Source of the DNA: CAYMAZ01 sp964388575
GTDB lineage: Bacteria; Bacteroidota; Bacteroidia; Bacteroidales; DTU049
NCBI GenBank assembly: GCA_964388575.1
Contig: CAYMAZ010000008.1
Coordinates: 39,296-103,295, forward strand
DNA length: 64,000 nt
Reading direction: 5' to 3'
The position numbers and the translations under genes were made by a program. The notes below the pieces were generated by a model that did not search any database, was not told the origin of the DNA, and saw only the letters and a program-made list of their open reading frames with translations. Positions 54,667 to 63,800 of this stretch are shown here, one piece after another (position 1 is the stretch's first letter; every line of letters starts with the position of its first letter).

Positions 54667-56322
54667 TTAATTCATCATCATTTCCATATCCTGCTCAACA
54701 GTTGTAATTCCACCAATACCAAAGTTCTCAACAAGGACTTTAACTACATTTGGTGAAAGGAATGCTGGCAGTGTGGGGCCAAGGTGAATATTTTTCACAC
54801 CTAGATACAACAATGCCAGAAGAACGATCACCGCCTTTTGCTCATACCAGGCAATGTTATATATAATAGGCAGTTTATTTATGTCATCAAGACCAAGAAC
54901 CTCTTTCAGTTTTAGCGCAATTACAGCTAGTGAGTATGAGTCATTACACTGTCCTGCATCAAGAACGCGCGGTATTCCGTTGATATCTCCAAGAGGGAGT
55001 TTGTTGTAACGATATTTTGCACAACCAGCTGTCATAATTACAGTATCTCCGGGAAGTTTCTGTGCAAATTCAGTGTAATATGAACGACTGGCCATGCGTC
55101 CGTCACAACCTGCCATGACCACAAATTTTTTGATATTTCCGGCCTGTACTTCACTCAAAACCTTGTCAGCTAGTGTAAGTACCTGATTATGGGCAAACCC
55201 GCCAATGATTGAGCCATCCTCTATCTGAACAGGAGGAGGACATTTTTGCGCATGTTCAATGATTTCGCTGAAATCCTTACTTCCACCTTCAGGTCTGTCT
55301 GCAATGTGCTTGCATCCTTCAAGACCAGATGCTCCGGTAGTATAAATCCTTTCCTTGTATGTTGCACTGTTCAGAGGTGGAACAATGCAGTTTGTAGTGA
55401 AAAGAACGGGCCCGTTAAACGTTTCAAATTCTGTACGCTGCCTGTGCCATGCATTTCCATAGTTTCCGGCAAAATGATCATATTTTTTAAAAAATGGATA
55501 ATAATGTGCGGGAAGCATTTCACTGTGCGTATAAACATCTACACCAGTACCTTTTGTCTGTTCCATCAAATCTTCCAGGTCACGTAAATCATGACCACTG
55601 ATGAGAATGCCGGGATTGTTTCTCACACCAATGTTCACCTGGGTAATTTCAGGATTTCCGTATCTTCCGGTGTTGGATTTGTCAAGTAATGCCATTGCAT
55701 CAACCCCAAATTTTCCTGTTTCCAGTACCAAAGCTACCAGTTCATCCACTGTTTTTCCATCATCACATATTGCGGCCATTGCTTTCTGCATAAATGCATA
55801 AATCTCTTCATTTTCTCCACCAAGATTCAAGGCATGCTCGGCGTAAGCAGCCATTCCTTTTACACCATACACAACCAGTTCACGTAGTGATCTGACATCT
55901 TCGTTTTCAGTACTGAGAACACCGATTGAATGACTTTTACTTTCAAAATCATCGATGCTGTCTGCATCCCAGTTAGCGGATTCATGCAAATTATTCTCTG
56001 CAGAGATAACGCCTTCACTGACAAGCTTATTTTTTAGATTTCTCTTCAGCTGGAGGCCTTCTCTGATTCTCGAAACAATTGCTCCCTGATCAAAATTGGC
56101 ATTGGTAATTGTTGTAAAAAGTGCGCGCATTATAAAATGACTCACATCCTTCTCAACAATATTTTTCTTACGACCTTTTTCTGCCAGAACTGACAGACCT
56201 TTTACAACATAAATCAACAAATCCATCATGCGGGCTTCAATTTCAGATTTTCCACAGACACCTTTTACTGTACAGCCAATCCCTTTTGCTGTCTCCTGAC
56301 ATTGATAACAAAACATACTCAT
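54667..56322 (-). CDS. hcp: Hybrid cluster protein (Hcp), class I
   Basis: A 551-residue iron-sulfur-oxygen enzyme reported to reduce hydroxylamine and NO and to help nitrosylate proteins. The N-terminal cubane cysteines are C5-x2-C8-x8-C17-x5-C23, the class I spacing of strict anaerobes with a [4Fe-4S] cluster, as opposed to the E. coli type. Hybrid-cluster ligands are in SGHDLRDLEDL, NCIVPP, GLEGCKH, AGCAKYRYN and DAGQCNDSYS. A likely operator lies 45 bases upstream and a terminator directly downstream. The ferredoxin gene is 70 bases upstream. Confidence 0.96.
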   Translation of the reverse strand: MSMFCYQCQETAKGIGCTVKGVCGKSEIEARMMDLLIYVVKGLSVLAEKGRKKNIVEKDVSHFIMRALFTTITNANFDQGAIVSRIREGLQLKRNLKNKLVSEGVISAENNLHESANWDADSIDDFESKSHSIGVLSTENEDVRSLRELVVYGVKGMAAYAEHALNLGGENEEIYAFMQKAMAAICDDGKTVDELVALVLETGKFGVDAMALLDKSNTGRYGNPEITQVNIGVRNNPGILISGHDLRDLEDLMEQTKGTGVDVYTHSEMLPAHYYPFFKKYDHFAGNYGNAWHRQRTEFETFNGPVLFTTNCIVPPLNSATYKERIYTTGASGLEGCKHIADRPEGGSKDFSEIIEHAQKCPPPVQIEDGSIIGGFAHNQVLTLADKVLSEVQAGNIKKFVVMAGCDGRMASRSYYTEFAQKLPGDTVIMTAGCAKYRYNKLPLGDINGIPRVLDAGQCNDSYSLAVIALKLKEVLGLDDINKLPIIYNIAWYEQKAVIVLLALLYLGVKNIHLGPTLPAFLSPNVVKVLVENFGIGGITTVEQDMEMMMN

Positions 56323-56337
56323 AGTTCAATTTTTTTT

Positions 56338-56345
56338 TAAAGTTA
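56338..56345 (-). promoter_or_regulatory. Putative hcp -7 box
   Basis: The minus strand reads TAACTTTA, one base off TAnnTTTG, with no TTTG at -33. This fits an activator-dependent promoter served by the palindrome at 56367-56381. Confidence 0.4.
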
Positions 56346-56366
56346 ATACTAATTTTCAGATTCTGT

Positions 56367-56381
56367 ATTGTAAATTACAAT
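56367..56381. promoter_or_regulatory. Palindromic operator upstream of hcp (Crp/Fnr-type)
   Basis: The sequence ATTGTAAATTACAAT is a perfect 7+1+7 palindrome. Its centre (56374) lies about 41 bases upstream of the start inferred from the -7 box, the usual place for class II activation by Crp/Fnr-family regulators such as HcpR. The regulator is not in the window. Confidence 0.55.
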
Positions 56382-56392
56382 TTTTTTATTGA

Positions 56393-57247
56393 TTATATCC
56401 AACCCTCTTGAATAACGCTGCCTTCCAAATTTATTACAATCTTTTTCAGCGGTACTTTTCTTTTTGCCTGAGCCATTGCCAGTTGAGCAATCTGCATTAA
56501 ACCCGTGCAACACGGCACTTCCATAACCACAACTGTAATGGTATTGATCTTTCTGTCATCAATCAGTGCAGTAAGCTTTTCAACATACACATCTTTACCT
56601 GAATCAAGCTTGGGGCATCCAATTGCCAACATCTTACCTGCAAGCATTTTCCCGTGAAAATTATTCATCGCAAATGGAACACAATCAGCAGCAAGTAACA
56701 AATCCTTTCCTTCAAACATTTGAGCACCAGGGTTGATCAAATGAAGCTGAACAGGCCATTGCCTGAGCTGTGACGGAACATCTCCGTCAATCACACTAAC
56801 CTCTGCTTCAGGAACAAATGAGCGAGACATTGATCCGGGACAGCCGCCACCAACTGAAGGTACATTTTGTTTTTCCTGCTGAGGTTTTAGAAAACTCAAA
56901 TCTATTTCAATATTTTTTTCTTTCAGCCTTTCAATTCCCTGACGTACATATTCATGTTCATTATGATCGTAAAGATGTTTCAGATGCGCTTTAATCGTTG
57001 TTTCACCTTTGTCAATCATTCTGTCAATAACCTGAATTTCATCATAAGGCTCTGCCTCCCTTTCTTCAATTGTGATTGCTCCTTCCGGACAATCTCCAAT
57101 GCAGGCTCCAAGTCCGTCGCAAAATAATTCACTGATTAATCTCGCTTTTTCATCAACGATCTGCAAAGCACCTTCATGACATCCACTCACACACAGTCCG
57201 CAACCGTTGCACAAATCCTCATCAATTTTAATTATTTGTCGTTTCAT
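56393..57247 (-). CDS. 4Fe-4S dicluster ferredoxin-like protein, Hcp partner candidate
   Basis: A 284-residue protein with two clusters near the N-terminus: C13-x2-C16-x2-C19-x3-C23 (CNGCGLCVSGC) and a second set in FCDGLGACIGDCPEG. A charged middle segment leads to a C-terminal domain with cysteines in AIGCPKLDSG and VPCCTGL, possibly a further metal or redox site. Proteins of this type are found next to hcp in Clostridia and Bacteroidota and may donate electrons to Hcp, replacing the E. coli Hcr reductase. This is inferred from context. Confidence 0.85.
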   Translation of the reverse strand: MKRQIIKIDEDLCNGCGLCVSGCHEGALQIVDEKARLISELFCDGLGACIGDCPEGAITIEEREAEPYDEIQVIDRMIDKGETTIKAHLKHLYDHNEHEYVRQGIERLKEKNIEIDLSFLKPQQEKQNVPSVGGGCPGSMSRSFVPEAEVSVIDGDVPSQLRQWPVQLHLINPGAQMFEGKDLLLAADCVPFAMNNFHGKMLAGKMLAIGCPKLDSGKDVYVEKLTALIDDRKINTITVVVMEVPCCTGLMQIAQLAMAQAKRKVPLKKIVINLEGSVIQEGWI

Positions 57248-57402
57248 GTTTTATAAAAATTCTATTTAGGTATTTTAGTACTTTTATTCAACAAAATTAC
57301 AACATTTTTTTTAATCACAAAGTATTTTTAAAAAAAAAGTTCATCAAAAAAAGAAAAGCTTCATGTTTTGAAACTAGACAAATACAGAAATGAAAAAATG
57401 TA

Positions 57403-59823
57403 TTATCTGAACAATATCACATTTCCTGCAAAATTTTCCTTAATATTATTTGCGTATGTGACTTCTGCTCTCCATGAATAAATACCGGTTGCTGTTGGGA
57501 TTTTTCCGTTTATTCTTCCATCCCAGCGTTTGTTCAACTGGTCAGAATAAAACACAAGCTTTCCCCATCTGTCATAAACATAGAACCGAATATCTTTAAT
57601 CCCAACACCGGAAGGTCCGAAGGTATCATTTAAACCATCGTTACCGGGCGTGAATGCATTGGGCATATAAAATGATATTTCCTGTGTAATCTGAACATAC
57701 TTGTATGTTGAGGAGGAACACCCATACTCATTTTGCACAGTCAGAATCACTCTGAAATTTCCGGGAAGTGTATAAAAATGCAGCGGATTTGACTCAATAC
57801 TTGTATTTCCGTCTCCGAAATCCCAGTTCCAAATTGTTGCACCGGTTGACTGATCAATAAAAGTGATGTCAGTTGTTCCGAGTTCAGCGACCATTGGATC
57901 TGCCATAAACTCTGCAATGGGATTTGGATAGGCTTCAATATATTCTGTTTTTGTTATTGAGTCTGAACATCCGTAATCTGTTGAAATGAATAAAGAAACG
58001 TCGTAATTTCCAGGCTGACTGAATATTTTTGAAGGATTTGCATCAGTTGCTGTTCCATAGCTTCCACCGGCACCAAATGACCACAAATATGTTGTGATTG
58101 GATCATAGCAATCAACTTCTTCAGAAAAAGTTGTATTCAGTGGAACACATCCCGTTTTCTTACTGACAGAGAATTCTGCAACAGGTTGGCAATGCACCAT
58201 AACCCCGGTTGAAGCAGTTGCTGAGCAACCATCATCTGAAGAAACTGTTACCTGGTAATCTGTTGTTGTTGTGGGTGTTACAGTTATCTGATCTGTTGTT
58301 TCAGAAGTGTTCCATTCGTAAATACTTCCTCCAGAAGCCGTTATTGTTACACTTTCTCCTTCACATATTTCCGATGCGGGATTTGAAATTGCTGCTGTGA
58401 CAGCTTCAAAAACAATAAGAGAAATTTCTGCTGATGAAGTGCAACCATTTGCATCGGTTCCTGTTACAGTATAATCTGTTGTAACATATGGTGTTACTGT
58501 ATGAGTCGATCCGTTCCCAAGATTATTCCATGTATAACTTTGTGCCCCTAATGCAGATACTGTTGAGGACTCTCCTTCACAAATGGGATTGGGCGAAGCA
58601 TCTGCAGTTACAACAGGCAAACTGTTCACTGTGATGGTCGTATTAATGGTCCCAGTACATGTATTAGCATCTGTCACAGTTACAACATATGTTGTTGTTG
58701 AAGAAGGAGATGCCATCACCACCGAATCTGTCGTTCCGGACAAACCACTGACCGGAGACCAGTCATACACATACGGAGCAGTACCAACAGCTGAAATTGT
58801 TATGCTTGCTGAATCACCTTCACATATTTCAGTAGTAATGGGATCAATTGATAAAATCAAATCTGTTATGTTTACAGTGACATTATCCGTGACGACAACC
58901 TGCGTATAATTGCAGTTATCATATGTTGCAATAGCAGTGTAAGTTGTTTGAACAGTAGGACAAACAGTTATGGAAGGCGTGTTTCCAACGGGAACGGGCC
59001 CCTGATACCACTGAATTGTATAATTATTTCCTCCGTTTGGAGTAAATCTCCATGCTTCATTTGTAGCCGACCACGGACCTGTATTTCTTCCAGGAGGAGT
59101 ATAACCAACAGTTCCTGTGGCATTTTGTATCCCGATTACTTTATTTCCGCTGTTCCATGACGAGCAAAGCGGAGCATTTTGAATATACACTTCAATCACA
59201 TTTGTCGCTTCATAAAGTACAATCTGATGTGTTGCCAACATATAATTGCATGTACCTGAATACATGGGTACCTGATTAAAATTCATCACAAATGTTCTAC
59301 ACGGATAACTACCAAGAACTCCCTGATAAATTGCACCGCCAACATATGGATCAATATCATGATAGGGTCCGAATATTGCGTTCAAAATAAGTGCCGGAGA
59401 AGGACATGAAGCTGAAAAAGACCATGGGCAATATCCGTTCGCATTGGATAAATCAAATGTAATGACACCATTTGCTCCGGTAACAAGTTGTGTATAATAA
59501 TTTCCAAAATAACAAAAATCAAACGGAATCGTAACGACAGGAGACCAAATATCATCCTGATTGACAAAAACTGGATTTCCTGAGTTATAGGGATAAGGTG
59601 GTGCATAGGGAATGGATGAAACAGTATATGTATTTGTCAAGCCAGTTACCAATACATTGGCTGACAATGTTACACAGTCATTACAGGGGATTGTAACCTG
59701 CCCCTGAGTGATTCCGGGAGCATCAATGGTTACATTCGGACACCCTGGAGCCTGAGCAAACGTAAGATTTGCTATGCATAATACGACTGAAAAGAAAAGT
59801 ATAAATCTCTTAACCATCTTCAT
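57403..59823 (-). CDS. PKD-rich surface protein with type B (gliding-motility) T9SS domain
   Basis: About 806 residues from the ATG at 59823, supported by a -7 box 11 bases upstream. The signal peptide ends near LTFAQ. An N-terminal beta-domain (residues 20-270) is followed by repeats such as CEGDSASITISAVGT, CEGESSTVSALGA and CEGESVTITASGG, each starting with ICEG-type strands, then PKD domains (WSFGAGGSYG, WNWDFGDGNTS). The C-terminus FYMPNAFTPGNDGLNDTFGP, with WDGRINGK and FAGNVILF, is the type B sorting domain. It is probably an adhesin-like cargo; no enzyme motif is seen. Confidence 0.9.
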   Translation of the reverse strand: MKMVKRFILFFSVVLCIANLTFAQAPGCPNVTIDAPGITQGQVTIPCNDCVTLSANVLVTGLTNTYTVSSIPYAPPYPYNSGNPVFVNQDDIWSPVVTIPFDFCYFGNYYTQLVTGANGVITFDLSNANGYCPWSFSASCPSPALILNAIFGPYHDIDPYVGGAIYQGVLGSYPCRTFVMNFNQVPMYSGTCNYMLATHQIVLYEATNVIEVYIQNAPLCSSWNSGNKVIGIQNATGTVGYTPPGRNTGPWSATNEAWRFTPNGGNNYTIQWYQGPVPVGNTPSITVCPTVQTTYTAIATYDNCNYTQVVVTDNVTVNITDLILSIDPITTEICEGDSASITISAVGTAPYVYDWSPVSGLSGTTDSVVMASPSSTTTYVVTVTDANTCTGTINTTITVNSLPVVTADASPNPICEGESSTVSALGAQSYTWNNLGNGSTHTVTPYVTTDYTVTGTDANGCTSSAEISLIVFEAVTAAISNPASEICEGESVTITASGGSIYEWNTSETTDQITVTPTTTTDYQVTVSSDDGCSATASTGVMVHCQPVAEFSVSKKTGCVPLNTTFSEEVDCYDPITTYLWSFGAGGSYGTATDANPSKIFSQPGNYDVSLFISTDYGCSDSITKTEYIEAYPNPIAEFMADPMVAELGTTDITFIDQSTGATIWNWDFGDGNTSIESNPLHFYTLPGNFRVILTVQNEYGCSSSTYKYVQITQEISFYMPNAFTPGNDGLNDTFGPSGVGIKDIRFYVYDRWGKLVFYSDQLNKRWDGRINGKIPTATGIYSWRAEVTYANNIKENFAGNVILFR

Positions 59824-59833
59824 AAATTTGGTA

Positions 59834-59841
59834 CAAAAATA
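59834..59841 (-). promoter_or_regulatory. Putative -7 box of the type B T9SS gene
   Basis: The minus strand reads TATTTTTG, exact for TAnnTTTG, 11 bases before the chosen ATG. This decides against longer upstream starts. Confidence 0.5.
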
Positions 59842-59980
59842 CGCAATTATCTTTTTTAAAGACAATATTATTCATTATATTTAATCAGACAGATTGACAT
59901 TCAGAAAGTTTAATTTCACAATAATTTTAACATTGTCATTTTTAGTAGTTCTGCATGACTTTAATTCTGCTTAAACAATG

Positions 59981-59988
59981 TATATTTG
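59981..59988 (+). promoter_or_regulatory. Putative -7 box of the alpha/beta hydrolase gene
   Basis: TATATTTG is an exact match, 14 bases before the ATG at 60003. It lies after the ATG at 59955, so the shorter start is favoured. Confidence 0.5.
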
Positions 59989-60002
59989 AAAAAAATTTAC
60001 AC

Positions 60003-60791
60003 ATGCAAAAAGAAATAACACATCAGGGTTGCAACATATATTATAATGTAAAAGGAAAAGGTTCTGCAATTTTCCTAATTCATGGTTATACTGAGGGACC
60101 AGGGGTTTGGGATAAATTCACGGATATATTGCACAAATCATTTACAATTATAACACCTGCACTCCCGGCTCACGGAGGAAGCGGGTTTCCTGATTCAGTT
60201 CTGACAATGGAATTTATTGCTGATTGTTTTTTCAAAATCCTTAAAAGGGAAAACATTCAACAAGCTGTTTTTATTGGACACTCAATGGGTGGATATGCCA
60301 TGTTGCAATTTGCTGAAAAATACCCGCAATTTTGTAAAAGCATCTGTCTTTTTCATTCAACAGCAAGGGCAGATACACCTGAAAATAAAGCAAGCCGTGA
60401 AAGAACGATTCAGATCATCAGGAATAATCATTCTGGTTTTTTGAACTCTTTCATTCCTGAACTTTTTGCTGAAGTAAATCGTGAACAGTTTGAAAAAGAA
60501 ATTGAAACATTAATTACTCAGGCAAACCTGATACCAACAGATGGACTTGTGGCATGTATGGAGGCCATGAAAGAGAGACAGGGAAGCATTGAACTTCTCG
60601 CTATGACAAATATTCCAGTAGGTTTTGTAATTGGAAAACAGGATAGCCGGGTTCATTTTGAAACCTCACTGGCACAATCTGCCCTCCCAAAACGATCTCA
60701 TGTACTCATTCTTGACAATTGCGGACATATGGGGCATTATGAAAAACAGAATGAGACAGTTCAGTTTGTTGAATACTTTGCTTCTCTATAA
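60003..60791 (+). CDS. Alpha/beta hydrolase
   Basis: 262 residues from the ATG at 60003. The fold is clear: HGYTEGPGVW (oxyanion), the nucleophile elbow GHSMGGYAM, Asp in FVIGKQDSRV and His in NCGHMGHYE. The lid region between strands 6 and 7 is about 80 residues. The substrate cannot be told; esterase, lactonase or haloperoxidase-like activities are all possible. It is cytoplasmic, without a signal peptide, and stands alone between the type B T9SS gene (divergent) and the C25 gene (convergent). Confidence 0.88.
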   Translation: MQKEITHQGCNIYYNVKGKGSAIFLIHGYTEGPGVWDKFTDILHKSFTIITPALPAHGGSGFPDSVLTMEFIADCFFKILKRENIQQAVFIGHSMGGYAMLQFAEKYPQFCKSICLFHSTARADTPENKASRERTIQIIRNNHSGFLNSFIPELFAEVNREQFEKEIETLITQANLIPTDGLVACMEAMKERQGSIELLAMTNIPVGFVIGKQDSRVHFETSLAQSALPKRSHVLILDNCGHMGHYEKQNETVQFVEYFASL

Positions 60792-60810
60792 CATTCTGAT
60801 TTCATGAATC

Positions 60811-63800
60811 TTACTTTATTTGCAATGGGCTAATAAATGTTTCATTTTCTGTGGTGAGCATGATATAATACACTCCAGGTGAAAAATTCATAAGATTCAG
60901 CTCAACGGAATCCGAATCAGGTTCCGAGATGGATACGATACGACCCTGTATATCCAATAAAACACAATTTCTGATTATTTCATTACTGCTTATGACACAA
61001 TAACTGCTTGCAGGATTGGGGAAAATTGAGAAATTCTGATTAAACTCCTCTATTCCGGTTACAGTTACAGCGACTTGTTCATTCACAGTATGTGTTCCGC
61101 ATAAATTGGTCACAGTTAATGTTACATTATATGTGCCAACAGAAGTATAGTAATGTATCGGATGAGGCTCCAAAGATGATGTTCCGTCACCAAAATCCCA
61201 TTCATAAATGAGATTTCCTCCTGTACTGGTATTAGTAAAGGTTACAGTACTTTGGTTAATATCAGTTGTAAACGAAGCAGCTGGAGTTGAGGTAATATGA
61301 GCAGTAACAGCATTTATTGCACTTTCACACACCTCTTCAACTTCCCAGTCATAGAAATAATAGTAATAATTTTGTTCTGCACCACTGGCAGTGCTCTGCA
61401 CGATTGAAATATTATTACCTGCAGCTAGCGGATAGCCAATGTTCATTCCGGTAGCACCATTTCTAAAGAGATTCGGAGCTGTTGGGCCCATCAGTTTCAA
61501 ATTTGTTCCTGCCGGAATGTTTAGATTCAGGGTAATACGACTTTCACCTGGGGGAACGTTTACAGACACACTCTGAATTAAACTTCCACTGCTTGTCTCC
61601 AGACGAATGGTTCTGCTGACATTTGTGGTTGCTCCTGAATACACTTTAACAGATTTTAGCAATGTAGGTGCTGTACAATTAAAAACCAGGCCGTGTGCAA
61701 CTGTACTTGTAAAGTAGGCCCCAGTTCCTGAATTATCTGCTCTGCCGCCAAATAAAGTACTTTCAATTGAAGTTTTCAGATAATACGTTGTTGAACTATT
61801 TAAAAGTGGTGTTGTGAAAGAATTGCCTGTATTAATCAGATTATTTGCAGCTGCATCACTGTACCACTCTATGATTCCACCGGCAGTTGCATTCATTGTA
61901 AAAGATGCGGGGCCACAATTTTCAACATCATCAGCATCCGGCATTTCAGCTCCGACCTGAATCATATTGGGATATGTCTGAATTGCATTTCCACAAACAC
62001 CTGCCTGAGCAGTCAAGGTGACATTGTATGTTCCGAGTGAAGTATATTCATGAACAGGATTTACAGCTGAAGAAGTTGTTCCGTCTCCAAAATCCCATAT
62101 ATATGACGCAGCATTCTGACTGTTATTAGTAAACTGGACTGAGGCAGGAGTATTGCAAAACTCATTCATATCAGCAGAAAAGTCAGCACTTACAGGATTA
62201 TCCTGAACAGCAAACTGTTTCTCAGTGATGTCATTTGACGGATTGCCGTCATTGGCTCCATTGGGAGAATTGGTTCTAAAACGAAATACATGATTTCCCA
62301 ATGCAGTAGTAAATGCTGGAAGTGTCATTGTATCCACTCCCAAACTCGGAAGTGAACCATTCCACGAAATGAATTGTTCGGGATCTGAATTCAACTGATA
62401 ATACACTGTAAATGAAGTTAACGTTGATGAGCCCATATTTCTGATCAGGATTCTGGGCTGAACGGATACCCCTGAACAATTTATCACAGAAGCTGGTTCA
62501 ATTATACTTAATGCTTCAGCATCGATAGCAAACTCAGGGTTCATAACAAGTACATCTGCTTCATAGGGAATTCTGTTATATGCAGTTACAGCAACATGGA
62601 TTGTATCACCGGCATATGCAGCGGGGAAGCTGATATTTGCAACACCGCCGGAAACTACACCTGTTCCGATAATTTCATAATTCTTTGTAAGCGTGGCAAA
62701 TGCATCTTCTTCGTTACAATTTACAGTAAGATTGGTTGATCCGTTTCCTATGGCTGAAGGATGATTAACATTCATTGACAAAGGAGTATCAGTGCGAACC
62801 ATAACAGAAGGATCTCCAAAAATTGTCCAGGTTCTTGCGGTATTGAGCCGGTCTGTACTTGTCGGTCCAAGATCAAGCATATGCATTGCACCACTTGTAG
62901 AAATTGCACCAAATGTTCTTCTGATTTTTCCTGGAATCAGTTCACATAAAATCCTGTTAAACTCATCCTGTGCATCCATTGGAGGAACCCATGGCTGATT
63001 GATTGTTGACATATAGGTAGCCAGAGCCCCTGTCGGCTCGCCTGATGAGTTTGTTGCTTTAAGCCATGCTTCTGCCATACAATCACCAGCTGTCCTCGTA
63101 AATTGTCCGTTCACGCATGCAACAGCCCAGATAAAAGGCAATTTCTTCACATTTGTGAGTGCATTTACATGTGTGACAGAATATCCGGCAACACTCCACC
63201 CTGTTTCACTTCCATGATTACAGTAATTTATTATTGTTGCACCGTCATTGATACGGCTTGAGATCTGAGCAGCAGTTGTGTTTGAGATTCCTGGAACATT
63301 CTGATCATACTCCTGATAAACAGTAGTATAATTATAATTAAGCAACCTGGTTCGAATATTGTTGATATGAACATAATCCGCTTCACCGCCGTCGTGACCT
63401 ATTCCAGATCCCTCATTTGCACCGACTCCAATTCCCGTAGTTTGCCATCCGTTCGCCATTCCTGTTGCTTTTTCGTATTCAATTGTCCTTTGCACCTGTG
63501 TCTGAACATGTGCAGAAGTTGTGGCTGAAAAACGTCCTACGATCACTTCAGCATAGCTGTCATTTCCTGTAAGATACCCGAAATAATTATCAGAATATGT
63601 TGAACTACCATAGTTGTATGTTGTAATCTGGGGATTATCCCCAACAATTAGAAGATAGGTCAATTTCTCGGGAGCATTATAATATGTAGTAACAAGATTT
63701 AGTATCGCTGACTGAGTATTTCCAATTGTTGAAATACCAACAATTTCAGTCGGGAAGCCGATTGTATTTTTCCATCTCACATAAGGCATCATGTCAGGAA

